Source: Bacteroidia bacterium | GTDB lineage: Bacteria; Bacteroidota; Bacteroidia; Bacteroidales; Dysgonomonadaceae | Assembly: GCA_025999435.1 (NCBI GenBank) | Contig: BNXH01000095.1 | Span: 1-5,237, forward strand | Direction of reading: 5' to 3' | DNA length: 5,237 bases | In this document: piece after piece, positions 1 to 5,237 of the stretch | Layout: every line of letters starts with the position of its first letter | Position numbering within the stretch: position 1 is the stretch's first letter | Made by a program: the position numbers and the translations under genes | Notes under the pieces: model-generated | What the model saw: only the letters and a program-made list of their open reading frames with translations | Databases searched by the model: none | Told to the model about the DNA's origin: nothing

Positions 1-389
1 ACGCCCGCAAGGTCAGGGAAACGGTGGAACTGGTCAGCGAAATATCGCAGATATATTCCACCAGTTTCAACAGGATGCTGACGGATAAGAACTTCACGCC
101 GGCGGAACTGGAAGCCATCGGGGAAGGGTACGCCAAACTGCTGAAAGAGAGCGGCAACCTGCTTTCGGATATAAAGGATATCGTTTCGGCCTCCAACGGG
201 CTTTCCATGACCGACGCCGAGCGTATGAACGTGATAGGCGGGATACATGCCAAAATGGTAGAGTACCGCAACCTTGTCCGGTACTATTCCCAAAAGAGTA
301 TCTCCGTTTCCTTTATCCGCAGCCGGGAATCGGGCGACATGGAGCGGGTACGCGCCCTGTATGGTAATCCATCCGAAAGATACTGGTAA
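1..389 (+). CDS. traI: TraI, conjugative transposon T4SS protein, C-terminal part (5' end outside window)
   Basis: The frame is open from the left edge (first whole codon at 3-5), so the GTG at 24 is an internal valine codon and not a start. About 128 residues are visible, ending in ERYW and TAA at 387-389. The family (DUF4141/TraI of Bacteroides conjugative transposons) is about 200 residues long from memory, so roughly the first 80 are missing. Recognisable family stretches are RETVELVSEISQIY, a KNFTPAELEAIG segment, GLSMTDAERM, YRNLVRYYSQKSISVSF and the final LYGNPSERYW. The visible part looks entirely helical and charged, with no membrane segment, as expected for the mature part of a periplasmic protein; a signal peptide would lie upstream. 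The role within the conjugative T4SS is poorly defined; a VirB5-like part is sometimes suggested. It sits 2 bases upstream of traJ, so the two are almost certainly co-translated. The family call is firm and the function is not. Confidence 0.9.
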   Translation, partial: ARKVRETVELVSEISQIYSTSFNRMLTDKNFTPAELEAIGEGYAKLLKESGNLLSDIKDIVSASNGLSMTDAERMNVIGGIHAKMVEYRNLVRYYSQKSISVSFIRSRESGDMERVRALYGNPSERYW

Positions 390-391
390 TT

Positions 392-1438
392 ATGGTACTG
401 CTTGCAATAGATTTTGAGAACCTGCACCAGCTTCTTCGGAACCTGTACCAGGAAATGATGCCCCTGTGCGGCGGCATGGTGGGTGTGGCCAAGGGCTTGG
501 CAGGCTTCGGCGCACTGTTCTACGTGGCCTGCCGCGTATGGCAGGCTTTAGCCAGGGCGGAGCCGATAGACGTATATCCGCTGTTAAGGCCGTTTGCGAT
601 TGGCTTATGCATTATGTTTTTTCCGACGGTGGTATTGGGAACTATCAACGCCGTTATGTCGCCCGTTGTCAAAGGGACGCATACCATACTGGAATCGCAG
701 ATAACGGACGTACACGACTTGCAGAAGCAAAAAGAACAGTTGGAATACGATGCGCGGGTGCGAGAGGGCAAGGCGTGGCTGGTCAATGACGAAGTGTACG
801 ACCAGAAGATGAAGGATTTGGGAATACTGGATGCGACGGAGAAACTCGGCATGTGGGTGGAACGCGGCTTTTACGACATGAAGATGTGGTTCAGGCAGTT
901 GATCCGGGATTTCTTTGAACTGCTGTTCAATGCCGCTTCCCTGACGGTCGATACCCTGCGTACCTTCTTCCTGGTCGTGCTGTCCGTATTGGGGCCGGTG
1001 GCCTTTGCCTTCTCCGTCTATGACGGTTTCCAGTCCACGCTGACCGGGTGGCTCTCCCGCTATATCTCGGTGTACCTGTGGCTGCCCGTAGCCGACCTGT
1101 TTTCGGCGGTGCTGTCCAAGATACAGGCGCTCATGCTAAAAACGGACATCGCCCTGCTGCAAGACCCGTCTTATGTGCCGGACGGCTCGGACGGGGTACA
1201 CATCATTTTCCTCATTATAGGGATTATCGGGTATTTCAGCGTCCCGACGGTGGCTAACTGGATCATCCAGTCGGGCGGCATGGGAAGCTCGATGAAGGGG
1301 GTCAATTCGATGGGAAACAAAGGGGCTGCAATGGTTGGAGGCGCAGCCGGAGCCGCTGCCGGGAATATGGCCGGACGCGCCAGGGGCGCTGTTAAAAATA
1401 TCGCAGGACGCCTGCTGAACAGGTCGAAAAGTGAATAA
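392..1438 (+). CDS. traJ: TraJ, VirB6-like polytopic inner-membrane protein of conjugative transposon T4SS
   Basis: This 348-residue protein matches the usual length and layout of the Bacteroides TraJ family. Hydrophobic segments lie at about residues 28-50, 66-89, 187-209, 222-241 and 269-293, separated by a charged helical region at about 105-170 (rich in K, E, D and Q) that probably faces the periplasm or cytosol as one large loop. The segments around FFLVVLSVLGPVAFAFSVYD and SRYISVYLWLPVADLFSAVL are family hallmarks. The C-terminal tail from about 294 is rich in Gly, Ala, Met and Asn and ends in a basic patch (GRLLNRSKSE). Such small-residue tails are common in VirB6/TrbL-type proteins. 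The likely role is part of the inner-membrane channel of the mating apparatus. ATG at 392 lies 2 bases after the traI stop, and there is no in-frame upstream alternative that avoids a large overlap. The VirB6 equivalence is family knowledge combined with topology, not a direct match made here. Confidence 0.95.
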   Translation: MVLLAIDFENLHQLLRNLYQEMMPLCGGMVGVAKGLAGFGALFYVACRVWQALARAEPIDVYPLLRPFAIGLCIMFFPTVVLGTINAVMSPVVKGTHTILESQITDVHDLQKQKEQLEYDARVREGKAWLVNDEVYDQKMKDLGILDATEKLGMWVERGFYDMKMWFRQLIRDFFELLFNAASLTVDTLRTFFLVVLSVLGPVAFAFSVYDGFQSTLTGWLSRYISVYLWLPVADLFSAVLSKIQALMLKTDIALLQDPSYVPDGSDGVHIIFLIIGIIGYFSVPTVANWIIQSGGMGSSMKGVNSMGNKGAAMVGGAAGAAAGNMAGRARGAVKNIAGRLLNRSKSE

Positions 1439-1457
1439 GCAATTAATAATTAAAACA
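1439..1457 (+). promoter_or_regulatory. A/T-rich translation leader of traK
   Basis: The 19 bases between traJ and traK are almost all A and T (GCAATTAATAATTAAAACA) in an otherwise GC-rich operon. There is no Shine-Dalgarno match. Unstructured A-rich leaders of this type are the usual initiation signal in Bacteroidota, so this supports the ATG at 1458 as the real start of traK and shows that the initiation region is intact. Confidence 0.5.
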
Positions 1458-2081
1458 ATGGAATTTAAATCATTAAAAAACATCGAAACAAGTTTCAGGC
1501 AGATACGCCTCTTTGGTATCGTGTTCCTTGTGGCGTGTACGGCGGTTACGGGCTATTCCGTATGGTCGTAGTACAGTTTCGCCGAAGCGCAGCGGCAAAA
1601 GATATATGTCCTCGACGGGGGCAAGTCCTTAATGCTTGCCCTCTCGCAAGACCTTTCGCAGAACCGCCCCGTCGAAGCGCGGGAACACATCAGGCGGTTT
1701 CACGAACTGTTCTTTACCCTTTCCCCGGATAAGTCAGCCATCGAAAGCAACATCACAAGGGCTTTGTTCCTGGTGGATAAGAGCGCTTTCAAGTATTATC
1801 AGGATATGGCGGAAAAGGGGTACTATAACCGGATTATTTCGGGCAATATCAACCAGACTGTTGCGGTCGATAGCGTGGCGCTTGACCTTGATGTTTATCC
1901 GTACATGGCTGTAACCTATGCCCGGCAAATGATTATCCGGGCGTCGAATATCACCCAGCGGAGTTTGGTAACACGCTGCAACCTGATTAATTCGGTGCGC
2001 TCGGACAATAACCCGCAGGGTTTCACGATGGAGAAGTTTGAAATCATTGAAAACCGCGATGTGCGGGTAATGGAAAGGTAG
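1458..2081 (+). pseudogene. traK: TraK, VirB8-like T4SS protein, interrupted by in-frame TAG at codon 38
   Basis: Reading from ATG 1458 gives MEFKSLKNIETSFRQIRLFG, a membrane helix at about residues 17-36 ending in TGYSVWS, then TAG at 1569-1571. The same frame then continues without further stops (YSFAEAQRQKIYVLDGGKS and onward) to TAG at 2079-2081. Counting the TAG as one residue, the product would be 207 residues, the usual TraK length. Both halves match the family: a short cytoplasmic N-terminus, one helix, then a periplasmic domain carrying RRFHELFFTLSPDKSAIE, EKGYYNRIISGNINQ and QRSLVTRCNLINSVRSDNNP. TraK is regarded as the VirB8-like assembly factor that nucleates the inner-membrane complex. 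From memory the family has Ser at the stop position (VWSSY), so a TCG to TAG change would explain it. The first later in-frame ATG, at 1632 (codon 59), would give a 149-residue protein without the membrane anchor, probably non-functional. Annotation software may report only that 1632-2081 fragment. Confidence 0.88.
1569..1571 (+). other. In-frame premature TAG in traK (codon 38)
   Basis: The context is TGG TCG TAG TAC AGT, in the frame that starts at ATG 1458 and ends at 2081. The flanking codons match TraK on both sides with no gain or loss of residues, so this is a point nonsense change and not a frameshift. It falls just after the membrane helix, which would leave a 37-residue membrane peptide. 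A single base change from TCG (Ser), or from TAC/TAT (Tyr), would create it. Confidence 0.9.
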
Positions 2082-2088
2082 GCAGGCT

Positions 2089-2379
2089 ATGGTACGGAAA
2101 ATAATTCAACATGTGAACGAATGGCTGGAAGACATTCTGCGGGGCTTGCTCGGCAGAATGACCCCAGACCGCCGGGTAATCCTTATCGTTACCATGCTTA
2201 TCGTATTCAGCGGCCTGTCCGTCTATATGACCGTAAGCAGTATCTACAATTTCGGCAGGGACAGGGGCGAAAAGATGCGGATAGAGCAGATAGAAACCCT
2301 TAAACTCCGGATGGAGCAGCAAAGGGACAGTATTAACCGATTAAACAATAATTACAATGGAACAGGAAAATTTGAATAA
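2089..2379 (+). CDS. traL: TraL, small single-pass membrane protein of conjugative transposon (DUF3989 type)
   Basis: This 96-residue protein has a basic, amphipathic cytoplasmic N-terminus (about 1-28), one hydrophobic helix at about 29-51 (VILIVTMLIVFSGLSVYMTV), and a charged C-terminal helix (about 55-87) with coiled-coil character facing the periplasm. The size, topology and position between traK and traM match the TraL family of Bacteroides conjugative transposons (DUF3989, from memory). Its biochemical role is unknown; it is presumed to be an accessory part of the inner-membrane complex. ATG at 2089 follows the traK stop by 7 bases, with an AAAGG at 2074-2078 as a plausible weak ribosome binding site. 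The C-terminus is unusually Asn-rich (RLNNNYN) because those codons also form the A/T-rich leader of traM, which starts 23 bases before traL ends. Confidence 0.88.
   Translation: MVRKIIQHVNEWLEDILRGLLGRMTPDRRVILIVTMLIVFSGLSVYMTVSSIYNFGRDRGEKMRIEQIETLKLRMEQQRDSINRLNNNYNGTGKFE
2357..2379 (+). other. traL/traM 23-base coding overlap
   Basis: The last codons of traL (ending TAA 2377-2379) and the first codons of traM (from ATG 2357) share these bases in different frames. The preceding bases (about 2339-2356, GATTAAACAATAATTACA) are A/T-rich like the leaders of traK and traN but here lie inside traL coding sequence. The arrangement suggests coupled translation of the two membrane partners. Confidence 0.8.
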
Positions 2380-3733
2380 GGGGACGCCACCGCCGGAAAC
2401 GGCGGCAGCGCCCGAAATTAAACATGAAGGTAAGCAAGAATCCGGGAAGCTGGCTCAAAAACCGGTAAAGCCGAAAAAGGAACTTACTCCGGCTGAAATG
2501 CAAAAGCGCAGGAAAATGCTCGTCATGCCACTGTTCTTCCTGATTTTCGGCGCAGCCTTATGGCTCATTTTCGCCCCGTCCGGCAAGGACAAGGAGAAAG
2601 AAGCGCAGCAAGCCGGGCTAAACGTCGAACTGCCGATGCCGACCGACGGCGGGCTGGTATCCGACAAGCGCGACGCTTACGAGCGGGAAGCCATGCAGCA
2701 GAAGCAGCAGGATCGGATGCGCTCATTGCAGGATTTTTCCTACCAGCTTTCCCAGGCGGAGGAAAAAGCCAAAGCGGAGGTTCCCCAGTCCGAGGACTAT
2801 TACGAAGCCCCGTCCCGTAATTCCGCCATCCAGTCCTCAACGGCTGCCTACCAGGACATCAACAAACAGTTGGGCGCGTGGTATGAGCAGCCGCAAGCGG
2901 ATGAACAACCGCAACCGGCGTTGGAATCCCGCATGCAGGAACTGGAGTGCAAACTGGCGGAAGCCGAACAACGTAAGGCTGCCGAAAATGAACAAGCGGC
3001 AATGCTGGAAAAATCCTACCAAATGGCGGCGAGATATATGCCGCAAACCGCACAGGAAGCAAGCGGAGCGGCAACGGGCGAAACATCCGCTACGGCGGGA
3101 CAATCCGGCAAAACGGCAGCACAGCCCGTGAAGCAGGTGCGGCAAAGCGTCGTGTCGCTACTGGCGGCTCCCATGAGTAACGGGGAATTTATTTCGGCAT
3201 ACAGTCAGCCGCGTAATACCGGATTTCTGACTGCTGCCGGGAACGAAGGCGTACAGGATAAAAACAGTATCCGCGCCTGTGTCTATCAAACCGTAACGCT
3301 TACCAACGGGAAAGAAGTGCAAATACGCCTGCTGGAACCGATGCGTGTTGGGGATATGCTGATTCCTGTCAATACCGTGATAACAGGAAGCTGCCGGATT
3401 ACGGGCGAACGGCTGGACGTAATAATTAATTCCATCCAGTACGCGGACAATATTATTCCGGTGGAACTGCTGGTGTACGACACGGACGGGCAGCGGGGAA
3501 TATCCGTACCCGGCTCGGACGAAATCAATGCCGCCAAAGAGGTAGCCGCGACGCTGGCGAACTCTGCCGGAACCAGCATTATGATTTCCGACAACGCGGG
3601 GTCGCAACTCGCCGCCGATATGGGAAAGGGACTTATTCAGGGAGCATCGCAGTATGTGAGCAAGAAAATGAGCGTGGTAAAAGTAACGCTGAAAGCGAAT
3701 TACCGCCTGCTCCTGCTTCCGAAAACACAATAA
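2357..3733 (+). CDS. traM: TraM, VirB10-like bitopic T4SS protein of conjugative transposon
   Basis: This 458-residue protein has a length typical of the Bacteroides TraM family. In order, it has a hydrophilic cytoplasmic tail rich in Pro, Lys and Glu (1-53, with KLAQKPVKPKKELTP), a single membrane helix at about 54-73 (MLVMPLFFLIFGAALWLIFA), a long helical Gln/Glu/Ala-rich periplasmic stalk (about 105-230) broken by Pro-rich stretches, a low-complexity Ala/Thr/Gly/Ser linker (about 230-262), and a conserved C-terminal domain from about 300 to the end. That last domain holds IRACVYQTVTLTNGKEVQIR, LLEPMRVGDMLIPVNTVITG, DGQRGISVPG and the final KVTLKANYRLLLLP. This layout is that of VirB10/TrbI proteins, which span from the inner membrane to the outer-membrane core complex and may transmit energy from it. 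ATG at 2357 overlaps the traL end by 23 bases, so the two are probably translationally coupled. Confidence 0.95.
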   Translation: MEQENLNKGTPPPETAAAPEIKHEGKQESGKLAQKPVKPKKELTPAEMQKRRKMLVMPLFFLIFGAALWLIFAPSGKDKEKEAQQAGLNVELPMPTDGGLVSDKRDAYEREAMQQKQQDRMRSLQDFSYQLSQAEEKAKAEVPQSEDYYEAPSRNSAIQSSTAAYQDINKQLGAWYEQPQADEQPQPALESRMQELECKLAEAEQRKAAENEQAAMLEKSYQMAARYMPQTAQEASGAATGETSATAGQSGKTAAQPVKQVRQSVVSLLAAPMSNGEFISAYSQPRNTGFLTAAGNEGVQDKNSIRACVYQTVTLTNGKEVQIRLLEPMRVGDMLIPVNTVITGSCRITGERLDVIINSIQYADNIIPVELLVYDTDGQRGISVPGSDEINAAKEVAATLANSAGTSIMISDNAGSQLAADMGKGLIQGASQYVSKKMSVVKVTLKANYRLLLLPKTQ

Positions 3734-3790
3734 ATAATCGCAAACACCACTAAAAAAATCTTTTTGTCAAACAATTAAAATTAAAAAGCA
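3734..3790 (+). promoter_or_regulatory. 57-base A/T-rich intergenic leader before traN
   Basis: This is the largest gap in the window. It is strongly A/T-rich, and its last part (ACAATTAAAATTAAAAAGCA before the ATG) is a typical Bacteroidota translation leader. The 8-mer TCTTTTTG at 3759-3766 fits the Bacteroides -7 element TAnnTTTG except for one base, but no TTTG-type -33 element is present about 20 bases upstream, so an internal promoter is only a weak possibility. No terminator hairpin is seen. Confidence 0.35.
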
Positions 3791-4753
3791 ATGAAACATC
3801 TTTTGATTCTGCTTGCCTTCGCGGTAAGCGCAATGACTGCCAATGCGCAGGAAAACAGGCAACAGGCGGCTACCGATACACTCGCCGCAGTAACATCGCC
3901 CTCCACAGGGGATTATTATCAGGGCTATACGCGCCCGCTGACCTTCAACCGGATGATTCCGCCGTATGCTTTGGAGGTAACGTTTAACAAGACGGTGCAT
4001 GTCATTTTCCCGTCTGCCATCCGGTATGTGGACTTGGGGAGCGCTGACCTCATGGCAGCCAAAGCGGACGGTACGGAAAACGTCTTGCGGGTAAAAGCCG
4101 CCCTGCGCGACTTCTCACGGGAAAGCAATCTGGCGGTGATAACCGAAGACGGAGCGTATTATGCCTTCAATGTGAAGTATGCGGACGAACCTGTAAAGCT
4201 ATCCGTCGAGATGAGCGATTTTTTGCACGACGGCGAGGCGGTAAACCGCCCGAACAATGCCCTGCAAGTCTATATGCAGGAATTGGGGCAGGAATCGCCG
4301 CTGCTGGTGCGCCTGATTATGCAGTCCATCTACAAAAACAATGACCGCGAAATAAAGCATATCGGCTGCAAACGCTTCGGAATCCAGCACACGCTAAAGG
4401 GAATTTATACCCATAACGGATTATTGTATTTCCATTTACAGTTGAAAAACTCGTCCAACGTACCGTTCAACGTCGATTTTATCACCTTCAAAATCGTGGA
4501 TAAGCAGGTGGCGAAGCGTACCGCCATTCAGGAACAGGTGATGTGGCCGCTCCGCACCTATAACAATCTCATGTTGATTGGAGGGCAACGTACCGAACGC
4601 ATGGTGTTCGCGATGCCGAAATTCACGATTCCCGATGATAAGATGCTGGTCGTGGAACTGAACGAACAGAACGGTGGGCGGCATCAGCGGTTTACGGTTG
4701 ATAACGCCGATCTGGTACGCGCAAAAGTTATTAACGAACTCAAAGTGAAATAA
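3791..4753 (+). CDS. traN: TraN, VirB9-like periplasmic/outer-membrane-associated T4SS protein (DUF4138)
   Basis: This 320-residue protein has a clear Sec signal peptide: MKHLLILLAFAVSAMTANA with a signal peptidase I site probably between residues 19 and 20 (ANA|QE). The mature protein is mostly beta-like. It includes TFNKTVHVIFPSAIRYVDLG (about 64-83), AVITEDGAYYAFNVKY (about 115-130), a charged helical middle (about 150-190), and YFHLQLKNSSNVPFNVDFIT followed by KIVDKQVAKRTAIQE in the C-terminal half. These match the TraN (DUF4138) family of Bacteroides conjugative transposons. The strand-rich fold opening with a K-x-V-H-V-I-F-P-S strand is reminiscent of VirB9-type proteins, which join VirB10 in the outer-membrane core. 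The one mature cysteine, C193, is unpaired within this protein. ATG at 3791 is preceded by an A-rich leader and gives a perfect signal peptide, so the start is secure. The stop is 2 bases before traO. Confidence 0.95.
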   Translation: MKHLLILLAFAVSAMTANAQENRQQAATDTLAAVTSPSTGDYYQGYTRPLTFNRMIPPYALEVTFNKTVHVIFPSAIRYVDLGSADLMAAKADGTENVLRVKAALRDFSRESNLAVITEDGAYYAFNVKYADEPVKLSVEMSDFLHDGEAVNRPNNALQVYMQELGQESPLLVRLIMQSIYKNNDREIKHIGCKRFGIQHTLKGIYTHNGLLYFHLQLKNSSNVPFNVDFITFKIVDKQVAKRTAIQEQVMWPLRTYNNLMLIGGQRTERMVFAMPKFTIPDDKMLVVELNEQNGGRHQRFTVDNADLVRAKVINELKVK

Positions 4754-4755
4754 CC

Positions 4756-5237
4756 ATGAAGCGGATAACAATTATTCTCACGTTGGTGTTATGCTTCGCC
4801 CTTCCGGGCGGGGCATACGCGCAGCGTTGTTTACCGGGTATGCGGGGCATACAGGTAACGGGCGGCATGGTGGACGGTATTTATTCGTCTGCAAATCAAA
4901 ATGAAACGGGCTATTACTTCGGAGCTTCGATAGCGACCTACGCCGGACATGGCAACAAATGGGTGTTCGGTGCGGAGTATCTTGGGAGGTACTATCCCTA
5001 TAAGGACAGCCGCATCCCTGTGGCGCAATTCACGGGAGAAGGTGGGTATTTCCTCAATATCCTCGCTGACGGCTCCAAAACGTTTTTCCTGTCGCTGGGC
5101 GGTTCGGCTCTGGCGGGGTATGAAACATCGAACTGGGGCGAAAAGCTGCTGTTTGACGGCTCCACGCTCAGGGATAAGGACGCTTTTATCTATGGCGGGG
5201 CGATTACCCTCGAAATCGAAACTTACCTGACTGACCG
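4756..5237 (+). CDS. traO: TraO, exported outer-membrane-type T4SS protein, N-terminal part (3' end outside window)
   Basis: The frame opens at ATG 4756, 2 bases after the traN stop, and stays open for 160 whole codons to the right edge. A signal peptide is evident (MKRITIILTLVLCFALPGG, cleavage probably after AYA at residue 22, before QR). The mature part alternates short aromatic strands with Gly/Asp turns: QVTGGMVDGIY, NETGYYFGASIATYAG, NKWVFGAEYLGRYYPY, GGYFLNILADGSKTFFLSLG and KDAFIYGGAITLEIETYLTD. This pattern resembles a small outer-membrane beta-barrel. The segments IPVAQFTGEGGY, AGYETSNWGEKLLFDGS and the final ETYLTDR are recognisable as TraO of Bacteroides conjugative transposons, which is about 190 residues long from memory, so only some 30 residues should be missing. 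Its role is the outer-membrane side of the mating channel. A cysteine at residue 25, close to the cleavage site, is unusual for the family as I recall it. Confidence 0.92.
   Translation, partial: MKRITIILTLVLCFALPGGAYAQRCLPGMRGIQVTGGMVDGIYSSANQNETGYYFGASIATYAGHGNKWVFGAEYLGRYYPYKDSRIPVAQFTGEGGYFLNILADGSKTFFLSLGGSALAGYETSNWGEKLLFDGSTLRDKDAFIYGGAITLEIETYLTD

Noticed and set aside
24..389. GTG at 24 as the start of a small complete gene
   Set aside because: The frame is open upstream to the window edge and the upstream residues (ARKVRET) continue the TraI family pattern.
1136..1483. Antisense open frame over the end of traJ and the traK start
   Set aside because: It is a shadow of traJ, with no family-like sequence and no sign of an independent start signal.
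1569..1571. Pyrrolysine insertion at the TAG
   Set aside because: Pyrrolysine is not expected in Bacteroidota, the family residue is an ordinary Ser from memory, and no special downstream structure is evident.
1632..2081. A separate short gene beginning at ATG 1632
   Set aside because: The frame and family match extend upstream to ATG 1458 with a proper leader and membrane helix, so this is the 3' part of interrupted traK.
3158..3730. Long antisense open frame (190 codons) inside traM
   Set aside because: It lies wholly opposite a well-supported gene, has no recognisable protein features and no leader. The composition of traM explains the open frame.
3751..3766. A-run followed by T-run as an intrinsic terminator
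   Set aside because: The A and T tracts are separated by only about 2 bases, which cannot form a hairpin loop, and there is no GC-rich stem. The downstream genes belong to the same operon.
4756..4800. TraO as a lipoprotein
   Set aside because: Neither early cysteine has a lipobox (LVLC and AQRC), while AYA|QR fits signal peptidase I.

Overview
The window is a stretch of the transfer (tra) operon of a Bacteroidales integrative and conjugative element of the CTnDOT/CTnERL class, or a close relative. Seven co-directional + strand genes follow in the fixed order traI-traJ-traK-traL-traM-traN-traO. The family calls come from recognising the proteins and from the gene order; no database search was run. 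The host is most likely a gut Bacteroidota (Bacteroides, Parabacteroides, Prevotella, Alistipes or similar). This is inferred from the family assignment and from the A/T-rich leaders before several start codons, which mostly lack a strong Shine-Dalgarno sequence, as is usual in that phylum.

Layout: 1-389 is the 3' part of traI, which is cut by the window edge. 392-1438 is traJ, a polytopic VirB6-like channel protein. 1458-2081 is traK, a VirB8-like bitopic protein whose frame is interrupted by a TAG at codon 38. 2089-2379 is traL, a small single-pass protein. 2357-3733 is traM, a VirB10-like bitopic protein that overlaps traL by 23 bases. 3791-4753 is traN, a VirB9-like secreted protein. 4756-5237 is the 5' part of traO, an outer-membrane-type exported protein cut by the window edge. 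There is almost no non-coding DNA; the largest gap is 57 bases before traN. I see no RNA gene, insertion sequence, CRISPR array, attachment site or clear terminator.

Together these proteins would build the mating-pair-formation part of a type IV secretion system. TraJ, TraK, TraL and TraM sit in the inner membrane, TraM reaches across the periplasm, and TraN and TraO form the periplasmic and outer-membrane side. The VirB4-like ATPase TraG is expected just upstream, and TraP and TraQ just downstream, outside the window.

The one real anomaly is traK. The reading frame has the full family length (207 codons) and is otherwise undamaged, but codon 38, right after the membrane helix, is TAG. Taken at face value, the element carries a nonsense allele of an essential transfer gene and would be transfer-defective unless it is suppressed or complemented. 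A sequencing or assembly error is the main alternative. I found no evidence of an undescribed system here.
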